64,000 nucleotides of DNA from NCBI RefSeq assembly GCF_000194135.1, contig NC_015318.1:1068501-1132500 (forward strand), read 5' to 3'. This DNA is from Hippea maritima DSM 10411 (GTDB lineage: Bacteria; Campylobacterota_A; Desulfurellia; Desulfurellales; Hippeaceae). Every line of letters begins with the position of its first letter. Position 1 is the first letter of the stretch. Below, piece after piece: positions 45,121-52,455 of the stretch. The notes under the pieces are model-generated. The model did not search any database. It had not been told where the DNA came from and was given only the letters and a program-made list of their open reading frames with translations. Both the position numbers and the translations under genes were made by a program.

Positions 45121-46153
45121 CTAATGTATCTAAAACCTCTATTGGAATCTTTAGATTTAGCTCTTTGGCTCTACTTAAGTTTATGACTCTTTCTCTTTTT
45201 TGAGCATTCTTTACAGGTATTCTTGACATAGGCACACCGTTTATAATTTTTAACGCCATCCTCGCTGCCTGAGCGCCCATAGCATAAAAGTCAAGCACAA
45301 CTCCTCCAAAAAGTCCTCTTTTGCAAAAGGCTTTATTAACAGCTATATCTGGTTTTTTTGCTAGTTGCATTTCAATTGGTATAAGATGGAAAACATCCAG
45401 CTTCCCATTATTTGATTTAACAGAATGGGTATTTACCAAATATGCTACTACGCTATTGTCCTCATTTATTTTAACAATAGCTCTCTTTATATCATCTAGA
45501 GAGTCTACCCAAAACACTTTCACATCATCTTTAAGGGGCGTATCTTTTAATTCTAATTCTATCTGGCGGGTTACTATTCTTCCTACTTTGTCCTTTGATG
45601 ACAAAACAAACACCTTACCTTTCTTTCCTACAATATGCTCAACAAATTTTATACTCGAGGCTACGTATAACTTTTCATAAACACCTGTGATATTTGCCGT
45701 CGGATTTCTATTTTTATCCATAAATTTAAATTTTTTATTATAATCCTCAGGCATTATATTCAAACCGCTAAAAACCACAGAAACATTTTTGCGAATAAGC
45801 TTTGGAGCAAGCTCAGAGAAGGCCGGATCATCAAAAAGAAACACTATGTCAGGCTTAAACTCAATGATTTTTCTATATGCTTTTTGGGCTACTTTATCCA
45901 TAAGGGTCTTTGTTGAGTTTTTTAATTTTGTATTCATAAAGAAAATTTCTATCTTTGAATTGTTATCATTAATGCCGGCACGGCGGAGTGTATCCAAAGC
46001 TCCTTTGAGTTGCGGCATTCCACATAAATCCACACTTGAATAGCTTTGAACCATAAATATTTTGATGATTTTAGCCCGTGCAGGAATGCTAATAGCTACA
46101 GTTGCAAATAAAATTAATACAAGAAAGCACACAAACACCTTTCGCATTCTCAT
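45107..46153 (-). CDS. periplasmic ABC-type substrate-binding protein (TrpX-like family)
   Basis: The protein of about 348 residues has a signal peptide (MRMRKVFVCFLVLILFATV, cleaved near ARA) and a type 1 binding-protein fold typical of ABC_sub_bind/TrpX-like proteins, with VVFSGLNIMPEDYN and GVVLDFYAMGAQAARMAL. No permease or ATPase gene is nearby; the only partner is the overlapping HD-GYP sensor, so it may be a sensory rather than a transport protein. A TTG-initiated frame reaches 46177, but the ATG at 46153 is better placed, directly downstream of a promoter. Confidence 0.8.
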   Translation of the reverse strand: MRMRKVFVCFLVLILFATVAISIPARAKIIKIFMVQSYSSVDLCGMPQLKGALDTLRRAGINDNNSKIEIFFMNTKLKNSTKTLMDKVAQKAYRKIIEFKPDIVFLFDDPAFSELAPKLIRKNVSVVFSGLNIMPEDYNKKFKFMDKNRNPTANITGVYEKLYVASSIKFVEHIVGKKGKVFVLSSKDKVGRIVTRQIELELKDTPLKDDVKVFWVDSLDDIKRAIVKINEDNSVVAYLVNTHSVKSNNGKLDVFHLIPIEMQLAKKPDIAVNKAFCKRGLFGGVVLDFYAMGAQAARMALKIINGVPMSRIPVKNAQKRERVINLSRAKELNLKIPIEVLDTLDEVY

Positions 46154-46160
46154 GTTCGTT

Positions 46161-46189
46161 AAAATATCACTTGACAACTATATGGTCAA
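46161..46189 (-). promoter_or_regulatory. promoter of the binding protein-HD-GYP operon, nearly leaderless
   Basis: TTGACC (46189-46184), a 17-base spacer and TATTTT (46166-46161) lie on the minus strand. Only seven bases separate the -10 box from the ATG at 46153, so the predicted transcript starts at or within about two bases of the start codon. No ribosome site is present. Confidence 0.55.
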
Positions 46190-46275
46190 TAACTTATAGG
46201 CAATTAATTAAACCGTTCAACGAAAAATACAAAAAATTAAATTCCTTACCTACACTAAAGTAATAAACTTCTACC

Positions 46276-47370
46276 TTATTTTATCGTAAAAACACTAAAA
46301 TCACTTTCCGCTACGGTTCTTGAATCCTCATCAAAACCCTTTACATGCCACTTATAACTCCCCCTGCTAAAGTATTGATGGCCTATATAAAAAGGCATTG
46401 AGTAGGTAGATGATTTTGTGTAGGCAGAGAAAACCGGTTTTTCCTCTCCTTTTTTAAAAAACTCCAACAAGTAAAAATATGCTTTATCTTTACCTTCCCA
46501 AATGAACTGAAGAGGTTGACCTTTTCTTATTTTTACATAGGACCCATTCTTTGGAGATATAAGCTTTATAAGGGATGTTTCTTTGAGAGGTGTATCACTC
46601 ACAAAATATATAGCCTTAGGCATTTCAAATGAAGGCTCAGGTGAGGTTATAACAAACCTAATAAAGTGTGTTCCTATTTTAAATGTATCTATCTGAGAAG
46701 TATCGGGTGTTTTTAACGTTACTTTTGTTCCATGAGTTAAATACTTAAATATCCTTGGTGCTAAAATATGGCCATCTACCTCCCAATACCCCTTAAGTAG
46801 GCCAGAACCAGAAAAATATATATCTACAAACGCATAAAGCCTTTTATTCTTTTTTATGGTTATCTCGGCTTTTTTATTTTTAAAATACAGACTAACTCGA
46901 TTTATTGTTAAGGGCATTGCAGCAGGATTAACTATTCTTATAGTTACACTTGCAGACGTAATATAATCACCGCTTACATAAAAATCTCTTTTGTAGGTAA
47001 ACGTATTAACATTGGAGTTTAGCGCATTCTGAATAATGTAGAAGGGTATATTAAGCGTTTCTGATACTTTACCTGAATAAGTAGATGCACCAGTTATACC
47101 AATGGATGATTGCTGGGGAATTATAGTCAAACTTCTATTTACATAACCCAAAACCCTTCCAGTTGAAGTTATAAATCTACCTTTGGGTGAGTTTAAAGTA
47201 CTGGAAGAAGAAGATGATAGAGTATAAGTAATAGTGGTGGTGTAAGAGTTATTTGTTGAAACATTCACGGTTGTTGGAGTTGTTGTTATGGTATCTGAAA
47301 AAGAGAATAAAGGCCATAACACAAACAATAAAACTGACAATATCAAAAAAAACCTCATGTTTTTCCTCAT
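46276..47370 (-). CDS. exported Ig-like protein of unknown function
   Basis: The 364-residue protein has a signal peptide (about 1-25), a Thr/Ser-rich stretch (about 27-65) and beta-rich domains. The C-terminal 90 residues look like an Ig/fibronectin-type domain (ISPKNGSYVKIRKGQPLQF through GSYKWHVKGFDEDSRTV). The ATG at 47370 follows AAGGAG with six-base spacing; a frame 16 codons longer overlaps the upstream gene. It lies 16 bases after the outer-membrane barrel gene and is probably cotranscribed. I do not recognise a family for the central region. Confidence 0.65.
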   Translation of the reverse strand: MRKNMRFFLILSVLLFVLWPLFSFSDTITTTPTTVNVSTNNSYTTTITYTLSSSSSSTLNSPKGRFITSTGRVLGYVNRSLTIIPQQSSIGITGASTYSGKVSETLNIPFYIIQNALNSNVNTFTYKRDFYVSGDYITSASVTIRIVNPAAMPLTINRVSLYFKNKKAEITIKKNKRLYAFVDIYFSGSGLLKGYWEVDGHILAPRIFKYLTHGTKVTLKTPDTSQIDTFKIGTHFIRFVITSPEPSFEMPKAIYFVSDTPLKETSLIKLISPKNGSYVKIRKGQPLQFIWEGKDKAYFYLLEFFKKGEEKPVFSAYTKSSTYSMPFYIGHQYFSRGSYKWHVKGFDEDSRTVAESDFSVFTIK

Positions 47371-47386
47371 AACAAACTCCTTAAGT

Positions 47387-49318
47387 TTAAAATATATACT
47401 CAAGCGGAATAGAGACAAAAAGTTGAATGTTTATATCGTGATCCTTTGTTCCGCTTATCTTATCTCTTGAATGGTTATATTCACCTCTTATACCAATCGA
47501 AGGGGTTTTCACAACCCAATTCTTAGGCAATTCAAAGGCATAAGCTACCTGAAAAGCTGCATTTAAACCTCTCGTATTTGTAGTATTTTTATTATCCTTT
47601 GTTTTTGTATATGTACCAGACAAGTCATAACTAAACCTCTGTTTAAAAAGGCTACCCCCCAGGGCTAAACCAAGTGTCGTTGCGTTCGTGTTCGTTCCTG
47701 ATTTGTAATCTCTGGTTTTATTAAACGATAAATTTGGGTTAATGTGAAAAGTTTCCACAGAATAAGATGGGCTTAATGAATATGTTACACTGGAGGTATC
47801 CTGATTGTTTTTTGTCTTATCATTCTGTTTTGAATAATCTACACCGAACAAGATAGAGAAGCTGTCCATATTGTATCCTATATCACCATGATAGGTATCT
47901 GTTATCATCTTCTGCTTATCATCCTCGCTTGGCTCTTTGGTACTTTTTACATAATCCCTTCTGTAGCTTAGGTTTATAGGGGCATGTTCAAATCTGTTTA
48001 AGGAGTAATCCACCTCGCCCGAATATGTATAAATTTTGGAGTATAGAGGTATATCGTCCACATTGTTATTCGAGCGTGATAATTTTAAAGCTATAGTGTG
48101 ATATGTGTAGTTGGCCCCAGCATTAAAATACACACCCTCTGTATCGTTTGTTATACCCTCATTAGCTATACTAAAATACTTCCTTCCAACATGCTCATAC
48201 ACAACATTGAAGTTATAAATCTCATTTGGCGTAATATTTAATTTAACATTATATGCCCTATCGCTCATACTATCAAAAGAATCCGATATATTTGGATCAT
48301 AGGAGGAAAAATCTATTTCAGAATAAAGAGATATTTTATCTTTTATTATAGGGGTTGAAAGAGAAAGGGCATACACATAACCTTCTTTGGTTATAGTTTG
48401 AGGATCGCTTGACGATGTACCAAAGCCATCACCTGTTTTTTTACCGTGAAGGTAAATGAGTCTAATATTTGTATCATCAAAAAAGGTTTTGGTAAAAGAT
48501 GCACCGTATATGCTGTTCTTCGACCCTATATCCAAACCTGTTCCTCCATCGAACCCATATCTTGATTTAGAATCAACAACAAAAGCACGGATTGCGTAGC
48601 TCTTATAAGAAGTGGATAATACACCTCCCCTTCCGGACAACCCTTGTGCACTGTAATCCGATTCATCGATTTGAATATCGCCTATGTTTGCGTCTGCCGA
48701 AAAATCCTCGTTTTTATAACCAATACTAAGAAGATATCCAGAAAGATCAAATCCCTTTTGCTGTGGTGGCTCAACAGGCAAACTTTGAGATAAATACTTT
48801 AATCCACCATGAAAAGAGTAATGCCAATATTCATTTTCAAGCAACACGTCAACCTCTGGGTTCGATTCTATTTTGGTATGAGGAACATCTGTCAGCTTAT
48901 CTGACTTCTTCAAAGTACTAACATAAAGTGTAGTGGCAGAAAATTTAGCTGTAGCAGTATCGAAATATTTAGATTGTTTTGTCCTAAAAACAAAATCCTT
49001 CCTCTTATCTTCACCGTTTTCTGAATAAATAACCGATAGAGTATGCTCACCAGAAGCCAGGGGCACAAAGGCATCAAAGGTTATAGAATCATTTGATATA
49101 TCAGATAATTCTGTTATATCGGTTTCATCTAAAAGTATGGCTGTTATGTTTTTGTAATCTATATCCTTATCGGAACATATTATTGTAGGCTTTTTTGTTA
49201 TTACTAGCTTATTGGTCTGGGATTTAGAAGTCAACTTTATAACGTTATTTGCATATGCTATTGTTGGAGTTAAGGCAAAACCAATCAAAACTCGACAAAA
49301 CCATTTTTTAAACTCCAC
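47387..49318 (-). CDS. outer-membrane beta-barrel protein of unknown function
   Basis: The 643-residue protein has a signal peptide (VEFKKWFCRVLIGFALTPTI, cleaved after AYA), a small N-terminal Ig-like domain (about 25-110), and then a long run of alternating amphipathic strands (about 150-643). It ends in phenylalanine (PLEYIF), the usual outer-membrane insertion signal. A start at GTG 49318 follows AAGGGGTG; a longer TTG frame exists. I cannot assign a substrate. It is flanked by two other exported proteins, which suggests a surface complex. Confidence 0.75.
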   Translation of the reverse strand: MEFKKWFCRVLIGFALTPTIAYANNVIKLTSKSQTNKLVITKKPTIICSDKDIDYKNITAILLDETDITELSDISNDSITFDAFVPLASGEHTLSVIYSENGEDKRKDFVFRTKQSKYFDTATAKFSATTLYVSTLKKSDKLTDVPHTKIESNPEVDVLLENEYWHYSFHGGLKYLSQSLPVEPPQQKGFDLSGYLLSIGYKNEDFSADANIGDIQIDESDYSAQGLSGRGGVLSTSYKSYAIRAFVVDSKSRYGFDGGTGLDIGSKNSIYGASFTKTFFDDTNIRLIYLHGKKTGDGFGTSSSDPQTITKEGYVYALSLSTPIIKDKISLYSEIDFSSYDPNISDSFDSMSDRAYNVKLNITPNEIYNFNVVYEHVGRKYFSIANEGITNDTEGVYFNAGANYTYHTIALKLSRSNNNVDDIPLYSKIYTYSGEVDYSLNRFEHAPINLSYRRDYVKSTKEPSEDDKQKMITDTYHGDIGYNMDSFSILFGVDYSKQNDKTKNNQDTSSVTYSLSPSYSVETFHINPNLSFNKTRDYKSGTNTNATTLGLALGGSLFKQRFSYDLSGTYTKTKDNKNTTNTRGLNAAFQVAYAFELPKNWVVKTPSIGIRGEYNHSRDKISGTKDHDINIQLFVSIPLEYIF

Positions 49319-49359
49319 AAAACACCCCTTTTGCCCATTAATCAAAAATTGATTTAAAA

Positions 49360-49381
49360 TAGGCAGGGAAATCCCTGCCTA
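49360..49381 (-). terminator. terminator after the CARDB repeat gene
   Basis: TAGGCAGGGA and TCCCTGCCTA (10-bp arms, 49381-49372 and 49369-49360 on the minus strand) form a hairpin followed by TTTTAAAT. It stands only 42 bases before the barrel gene start, so readthrough may set barrel expression. Confidence 0.7.
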
Positions 49382-49416
49382 CATACATATTTAGATTGAA
49401 AGTTACCCAATCCTTC

Positions 49417-51459
49417 CTATTTTACCGTCTCCCCTGGTAAAACCATGTTAGGTTTCTCTTTTGGGACATTATAACCACCCGGCAAGGAGTTATTCTTTAG
49501 CTTATTTTTTATTGTATGGACAGCCCCATGAGTTGATAAATTCGCCTCAAAACCCCTAAACTTCAAAGTAACGCACCCATTGTTGTTAGTTTCGTCGCTT
49601 TCTCTAACGGTGTTTTTAGCATCAATTTTAAAACACAACTCACCATTCTTAGGTTCAAGGTAAATCGGCACAGCTACAAACCTTATTTGTTTTGGTCTCA
49701 GTGGGGGCGACCATAGGGTTTTTACAACTTCTGATCCAAACAAAACCTCATTTTCAAAACGTGGTGTAGACACCCCTTCATACTCCCTGTATGCAAAGTA
49801 CACATAAAACAAAGGTTTGCCGTTTTTTATCCTATTTGCATCTGATGGTGTTAAAGTAATTGATGTGTTCCACTCTACTTGCCTTTTATTCTTGCCAATC
49901 TTTACAAAACCATAAAGTCCTACATCCGATTTCGGTAAGCACCTTATACCTTTAGCCTTTACGTTGTTGTTCTCATTATACTCCTTTAACACATGGTTAG
50001 CATCAACCACAATTTTAATCTTATTTTCCCCAGGTTTAAGTTTTAAATTATTTGCATCCGGGAACCATTTAAAGTGAATTGAAGAATGGGGTTTTGAAAG
50101 TTTATGGTGTGGGTCAACTACTCCCAGTCTTATACCGCCCCACGGCTTATTGTTGTTATACATCTGTATGGCTACACCGTTATTTTTATCAAAAGCTTTA
50201 TAGGGTATAGTCCCACTTCCTATATTTGAAATTCCCACACTAACCCCGCATTCGCCATCTACACCTATGCTACTTACGACAAGGTCTGGAAGAGACTTAC
50301 ATCTTAGAACAACTCTCTTCTTGTTGTTGGATTTAGTGGATTCTTTTACTTTACTCCAATAGTCTACAACAGCCAGAATGTTTGTCTTTGCATCTCCTAC
50401 CTTCAAAGAACTTTTGTATATAGCATATCCGCCTGGTTTCTGGAGTTTTCTTGATGGGTCAAACTTCCATATAGATTTACCACCCCATTTTTTGCCATTG
50501 ATATACAAATAGACCCCAGGATTCTTGGGTGAATGATGAGTCCATACCCAATTAGGCAGAGGAGCTTTGCCTGCATTCTTCACAAGAACATTTACACGAC
50601 ATGCGTTATCCAAGTAAATCTTTTTTATGGTCAAATCAGGTAGTGCTACACTGCACTTTAACGATTTTTCCATCCTGTTGTTTGATTCGTTAGATTCTCT
50701 AAGCTTGTTCCAATAATCTACAACGGCAAGGATTCTTATAGTATTGTTGGAACCGCGCTTAATAGGTGCTCTAAATACAGCAAGACCACCAGGCTTCTGG
50801 AGTTTTCTTGATGGGTCAAACTTCCATATAGATTTACCACCCCATTTTTTGCCATTGATATACAAATAGACCCCAGGATTCTTGGGTGAATGATGAGTCC
50901 ATACCCAATTAGGCAGAGGAGCTTTGCCAATGTTTTTTACATAAACATATACATACCTACAGTATCGACCTATGCGAATTCCAGATATAGTAAGATCGGG
51001 AAGAGCCGCAGTTGAACCCCCTCTACACCTAAGGCGTATAGGCGGCATTATATTGTTGTTTTCATTGGACTCAGATACAACATTTGTAGCATCAATTTTA
51101 GCGCCAAATTTATACAAGCCAGGGTTAAGCAATATAGCATTCCACGGTACATACACCTTGCTATTGGGATGTTTCAGAGTTTCATTTCTATCAAGATACT
51201 TCAACATATAAGAGCCTCTTACCTTAGAAACATCATCCTGAAGCAAAGACAAAACAATTCTATTAAACTCAGCATTACTTATAGGGCCTCCCCTATTTGC
51301 AATAGCTATCCATATACGACATTTGTTATTTACAGCTGGTCTAAGATATATACCCTCAACCCTTAAATCGGGTTTATAAGCCCAGCTGTAGCTGGAAATT
51401 CCCACAAATACTAAAGTCAAAACCAAAAACCACAGGCTTTTAAAAATCTTCTCATTCAT
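49417..51459 (-). CDS. exported CARDB tandem-repeat protein
   Basis: The 680-residue protein has a signal peptide (about 1-27) and five consecutive CARDB-like beta domains at about 30-145, 152-270, 272-390, 391-508 and 510-630, most beginning with PDL and ending with a VDxxNxVxExxExNN-type motif. Domains 2 and 3 share a stretch of about 44 residues (from APLPNWVWTHHSPKNPGVYL on) encoded by an identical 134-bp DNA repeat. CARDB domains occur in bacterial surface and adhesion proteins. The ATG follows AAGGAGG and overlaps the stop of a possible 17-codon leader ORF. It heads the three-gene exported cluster. Confidence 0.82.
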   Translation of the reverse strand: MNEKIFKSLWFLVLTLVFVGISSYSWAYKPDLRVEGIYLRPAVNNKCRIWIAIANRGGPISNAEFNRIVLSLLQDDVSKVRGSYMLKYLDRNETLKHPNSKVYVPWNAILLNPGLYKFGAKIDATNVVSESNENNNIMPPIRLRCRGGSTAALPDLTISGIRIGRYCRYVYVYVKNIGKAPLPNWVWTHHSPKNPGVYLYINGKKWGGKSIWKFDPSRKLQKPGGLAVFRAPIKRGSNNTIRILAVVDYWNKLRESNESNNRMEKSLKCSVALPDLTIKKIYLDNACRVNVLVKNAGKAPLPNWVWTHHSPKNPGVYLYINGKKWGGKSIWKFDPSRKLQKPGGYAIYKSSLKVGDAKTNILAVVDYWSKVKESTKSNNKKRVVLRCKSLPDLVVSSIGVDGECGVSVGISNIGSGTIPYKAFDKNNGVAIQMYNNNKPWGGIRLGVVDPHHKLSKPHSSIHFKWFPDANNLKLKPGENKIKIVVDANHVLKEYNENNNVKAKGIRCLPKSDVGLYGFVKIGKNKRQVEWNTSITLTPSDANRIKNGKPLFYVYFAYREYEGVSTPRFENEVLFGSEVVKTLWSPPLRPKQIRFVAVPIYLEPKNGELCFKIDAKNTVRESDETNNNGCVTLKFRGFEANLSTHGAVHTIKNKLKNNSLPGGYNVPKEKPNMVLPGETVK
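50438..50571. repeat. 134-bp direct repeat, copy 1
   Basis: This stretch within the CARDB gene is identical base for base to 50795-50928 (offset 357 bp, the domain period). Flanking sequence diverges at both ends. Confidence 0.95.
50795..50928. repeat. 134-bp direct repeat, copy 2
   Basis: This is an identical copy of 50438-50571. Perfect DNA identity inside otherwise divergent CARDB domains points to recent gene conversion or duplication. Confidence 0.95.
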
Positions 51460-51509
51460 TTTAGCCTCCTTAATAAATAGTTACAATCCCTAAACAAAAC
51501 GCCTAACAT
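51456..51509 (-). CDS. possible 17-residue leader peptide coupled to the CARDB gene
   Basis: A short ORF encodes MLGVLFRDCNYLLRRLK. It has an excellent ribosome site (two overlapping GGAGG units just upstream). Its TGA stop overlaps the ATG of the CARDB gene (ATGA), and its last codons contain the CARDB ribosome site AAGGAGG. This is the geometry of a translationally coupled leader. The composition is not that of an amino-acid attenuator. Confidence 0.4.
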   Translation of the reverse strand: MLGVLFRDCNYLLRRLK

Positions 51510-51691
51510 ACCTCCCCTCCTTCAAAAGTTTATTTTTAGATAATCCATATGTTACATTAATTTCTCCATTCCACGGATAATACACAAAAGATATAAAAAG
51601 CCTTTAAATCATTTTTTCTATTCTTATATGTTCAGCCTCACTTGAACCCGTTTTTTAATCTTACCCATTTTCTGTTGTTATTTTGAATTTT

Positions 51692-51720
51692 ATTAAATCA
51701 TATAATACTAAATTTGTCAA
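51692..51720 (-). promoter_or_regulatory. promoter of the CARDB-barrel-Ig cluster
   Basis: TTGACA (51720-51715), a 17-base spacer and TTTAAT (51697-51692, five of six consensus bases) form a good sigma70-type promoter on the minus strand. Confidence 0.68.
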
Positions 51721-51765
51721 GTGAAAATTGCAACAATGACCAGATAGGTCCAAACATAGTTTTTG

Positions 51766-51793
51766 TTGACAATGATTAAGTTTGTTATAGAAT
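51766..51793 (+). promoter_or_regulatory. promoter of the Uma2-mshQ-mshE genes
   Basis: TTGACA (51766-51771), a 16-base spacer and TAGAAT (51788-51793) lie about 60 bases before the Uma2 start. Confidence 0.55.
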
Positions 51794-51855
51794 TTGATAA
51801 ATGGGATTTTAAAATTTATCAAATAGTTAGAAAAGTATTATAATGAGGCTTGAAA

Positions 51856-52446
51856 GTGGATTTAGCAGAGAAGAAGAAAAAATACTCATACAGTGATTAT
51901 AAGAACTGGCCTGATGATGAGAGATGGGAGATTATTGACGGTGTGGCATACAACATGAGCCCTGCGCCGAAAGTAAAGCATCAAAAAATTAGTATAAACT
52001 TCGTAGAAAAGCTTATCCTGCAAAAAAACAGATTAAAGGGTTGCGATCTCTTTAGCGCCCCTACTGATGTTGTTTTAAATGAATACAACGTTGTCCAGCC
52101 GGATATATTTATAGTTTGCGATAAAAACAAGGTCACAGAGGACAACATAAAGGGTGCGCCAGATTTGATTATTGAGATTGTTTCGCCCTCAACTGCATAC
52201 AAAGACACAAAGATAAAAAAAGACCTGTATGAAAAATTTGGCGTAAGGGAATATATCATTGTGTTTCCTGATCTATTTTTCGTTGAACGCTATATTTTAA
52301 AAGACGAAGCCTACGGTGTACCTGAGAGGTTCAACTGGGATGAGACATTAAAGCTTGGGATATTTGACATTGAAATAAACTTGTGGGAAATATTTGAGAG
52401 GGAGTTGCCGAAAAAAGAAGAACAAGGAGATATAAAAAAGAGTTAG
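51856..52446 (+). CDS. Uma2 family (DUF820) endonuclease-like protein
   Basis: The 196-residue protein has the PD-(D/E)XK-type Uma2 fold: YKNWPDDERWEIIDGVAYNM at the start, VVQPDIFIVCDKNK in the middle with the catalytic-type Asp, and GAPDLIIEIVSPSTAYKD next to it. Uma2 proteins are abundant in some phyla and their role is unclear. The GTG at 51856 follows GAGG with seven-base spacing and is preferred over the TTG at 51850. It lies 9 bases before the mshQ-like gene, so it shares its transcript. Confidence 0.88.
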   Translation: MDLAEKKKKYSYSDYKNWPDDERWEIIDGVAYNMSPAPKVKHQKISINFVEKLILQKNRLKGCDLFSAPTDVVLNEYNVVQPDIFIVCDKNKVTEDNIKGAPDLIIEIVSPSTAYKDTKIKKDLYEKFGVREYIIVFPDLFFVERYILKDEAYGVPERFNWDETLKLGIFDIEINLWEIFERELPKKEEQGDIKKS

Positions 52447-52455
52447 AGTGTTAAT

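Larger units (their letters stand above)
51510..51855. other. divergent regulatory region between the CARDB cluster and the Uma2/MSHA locus
   Basis: This 346-base stretch has no gene. It contains a minus-strand promoter (51692-51720) and a plus-strand promoter (51766-51793) with about 45 bases between their -35 boxes. The minus transcript would have a leader of about 175 bases before the short leader ORF. The rest is T-rich on the minus-strand side, with no further structure that I can support. Confidence 0.55.
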
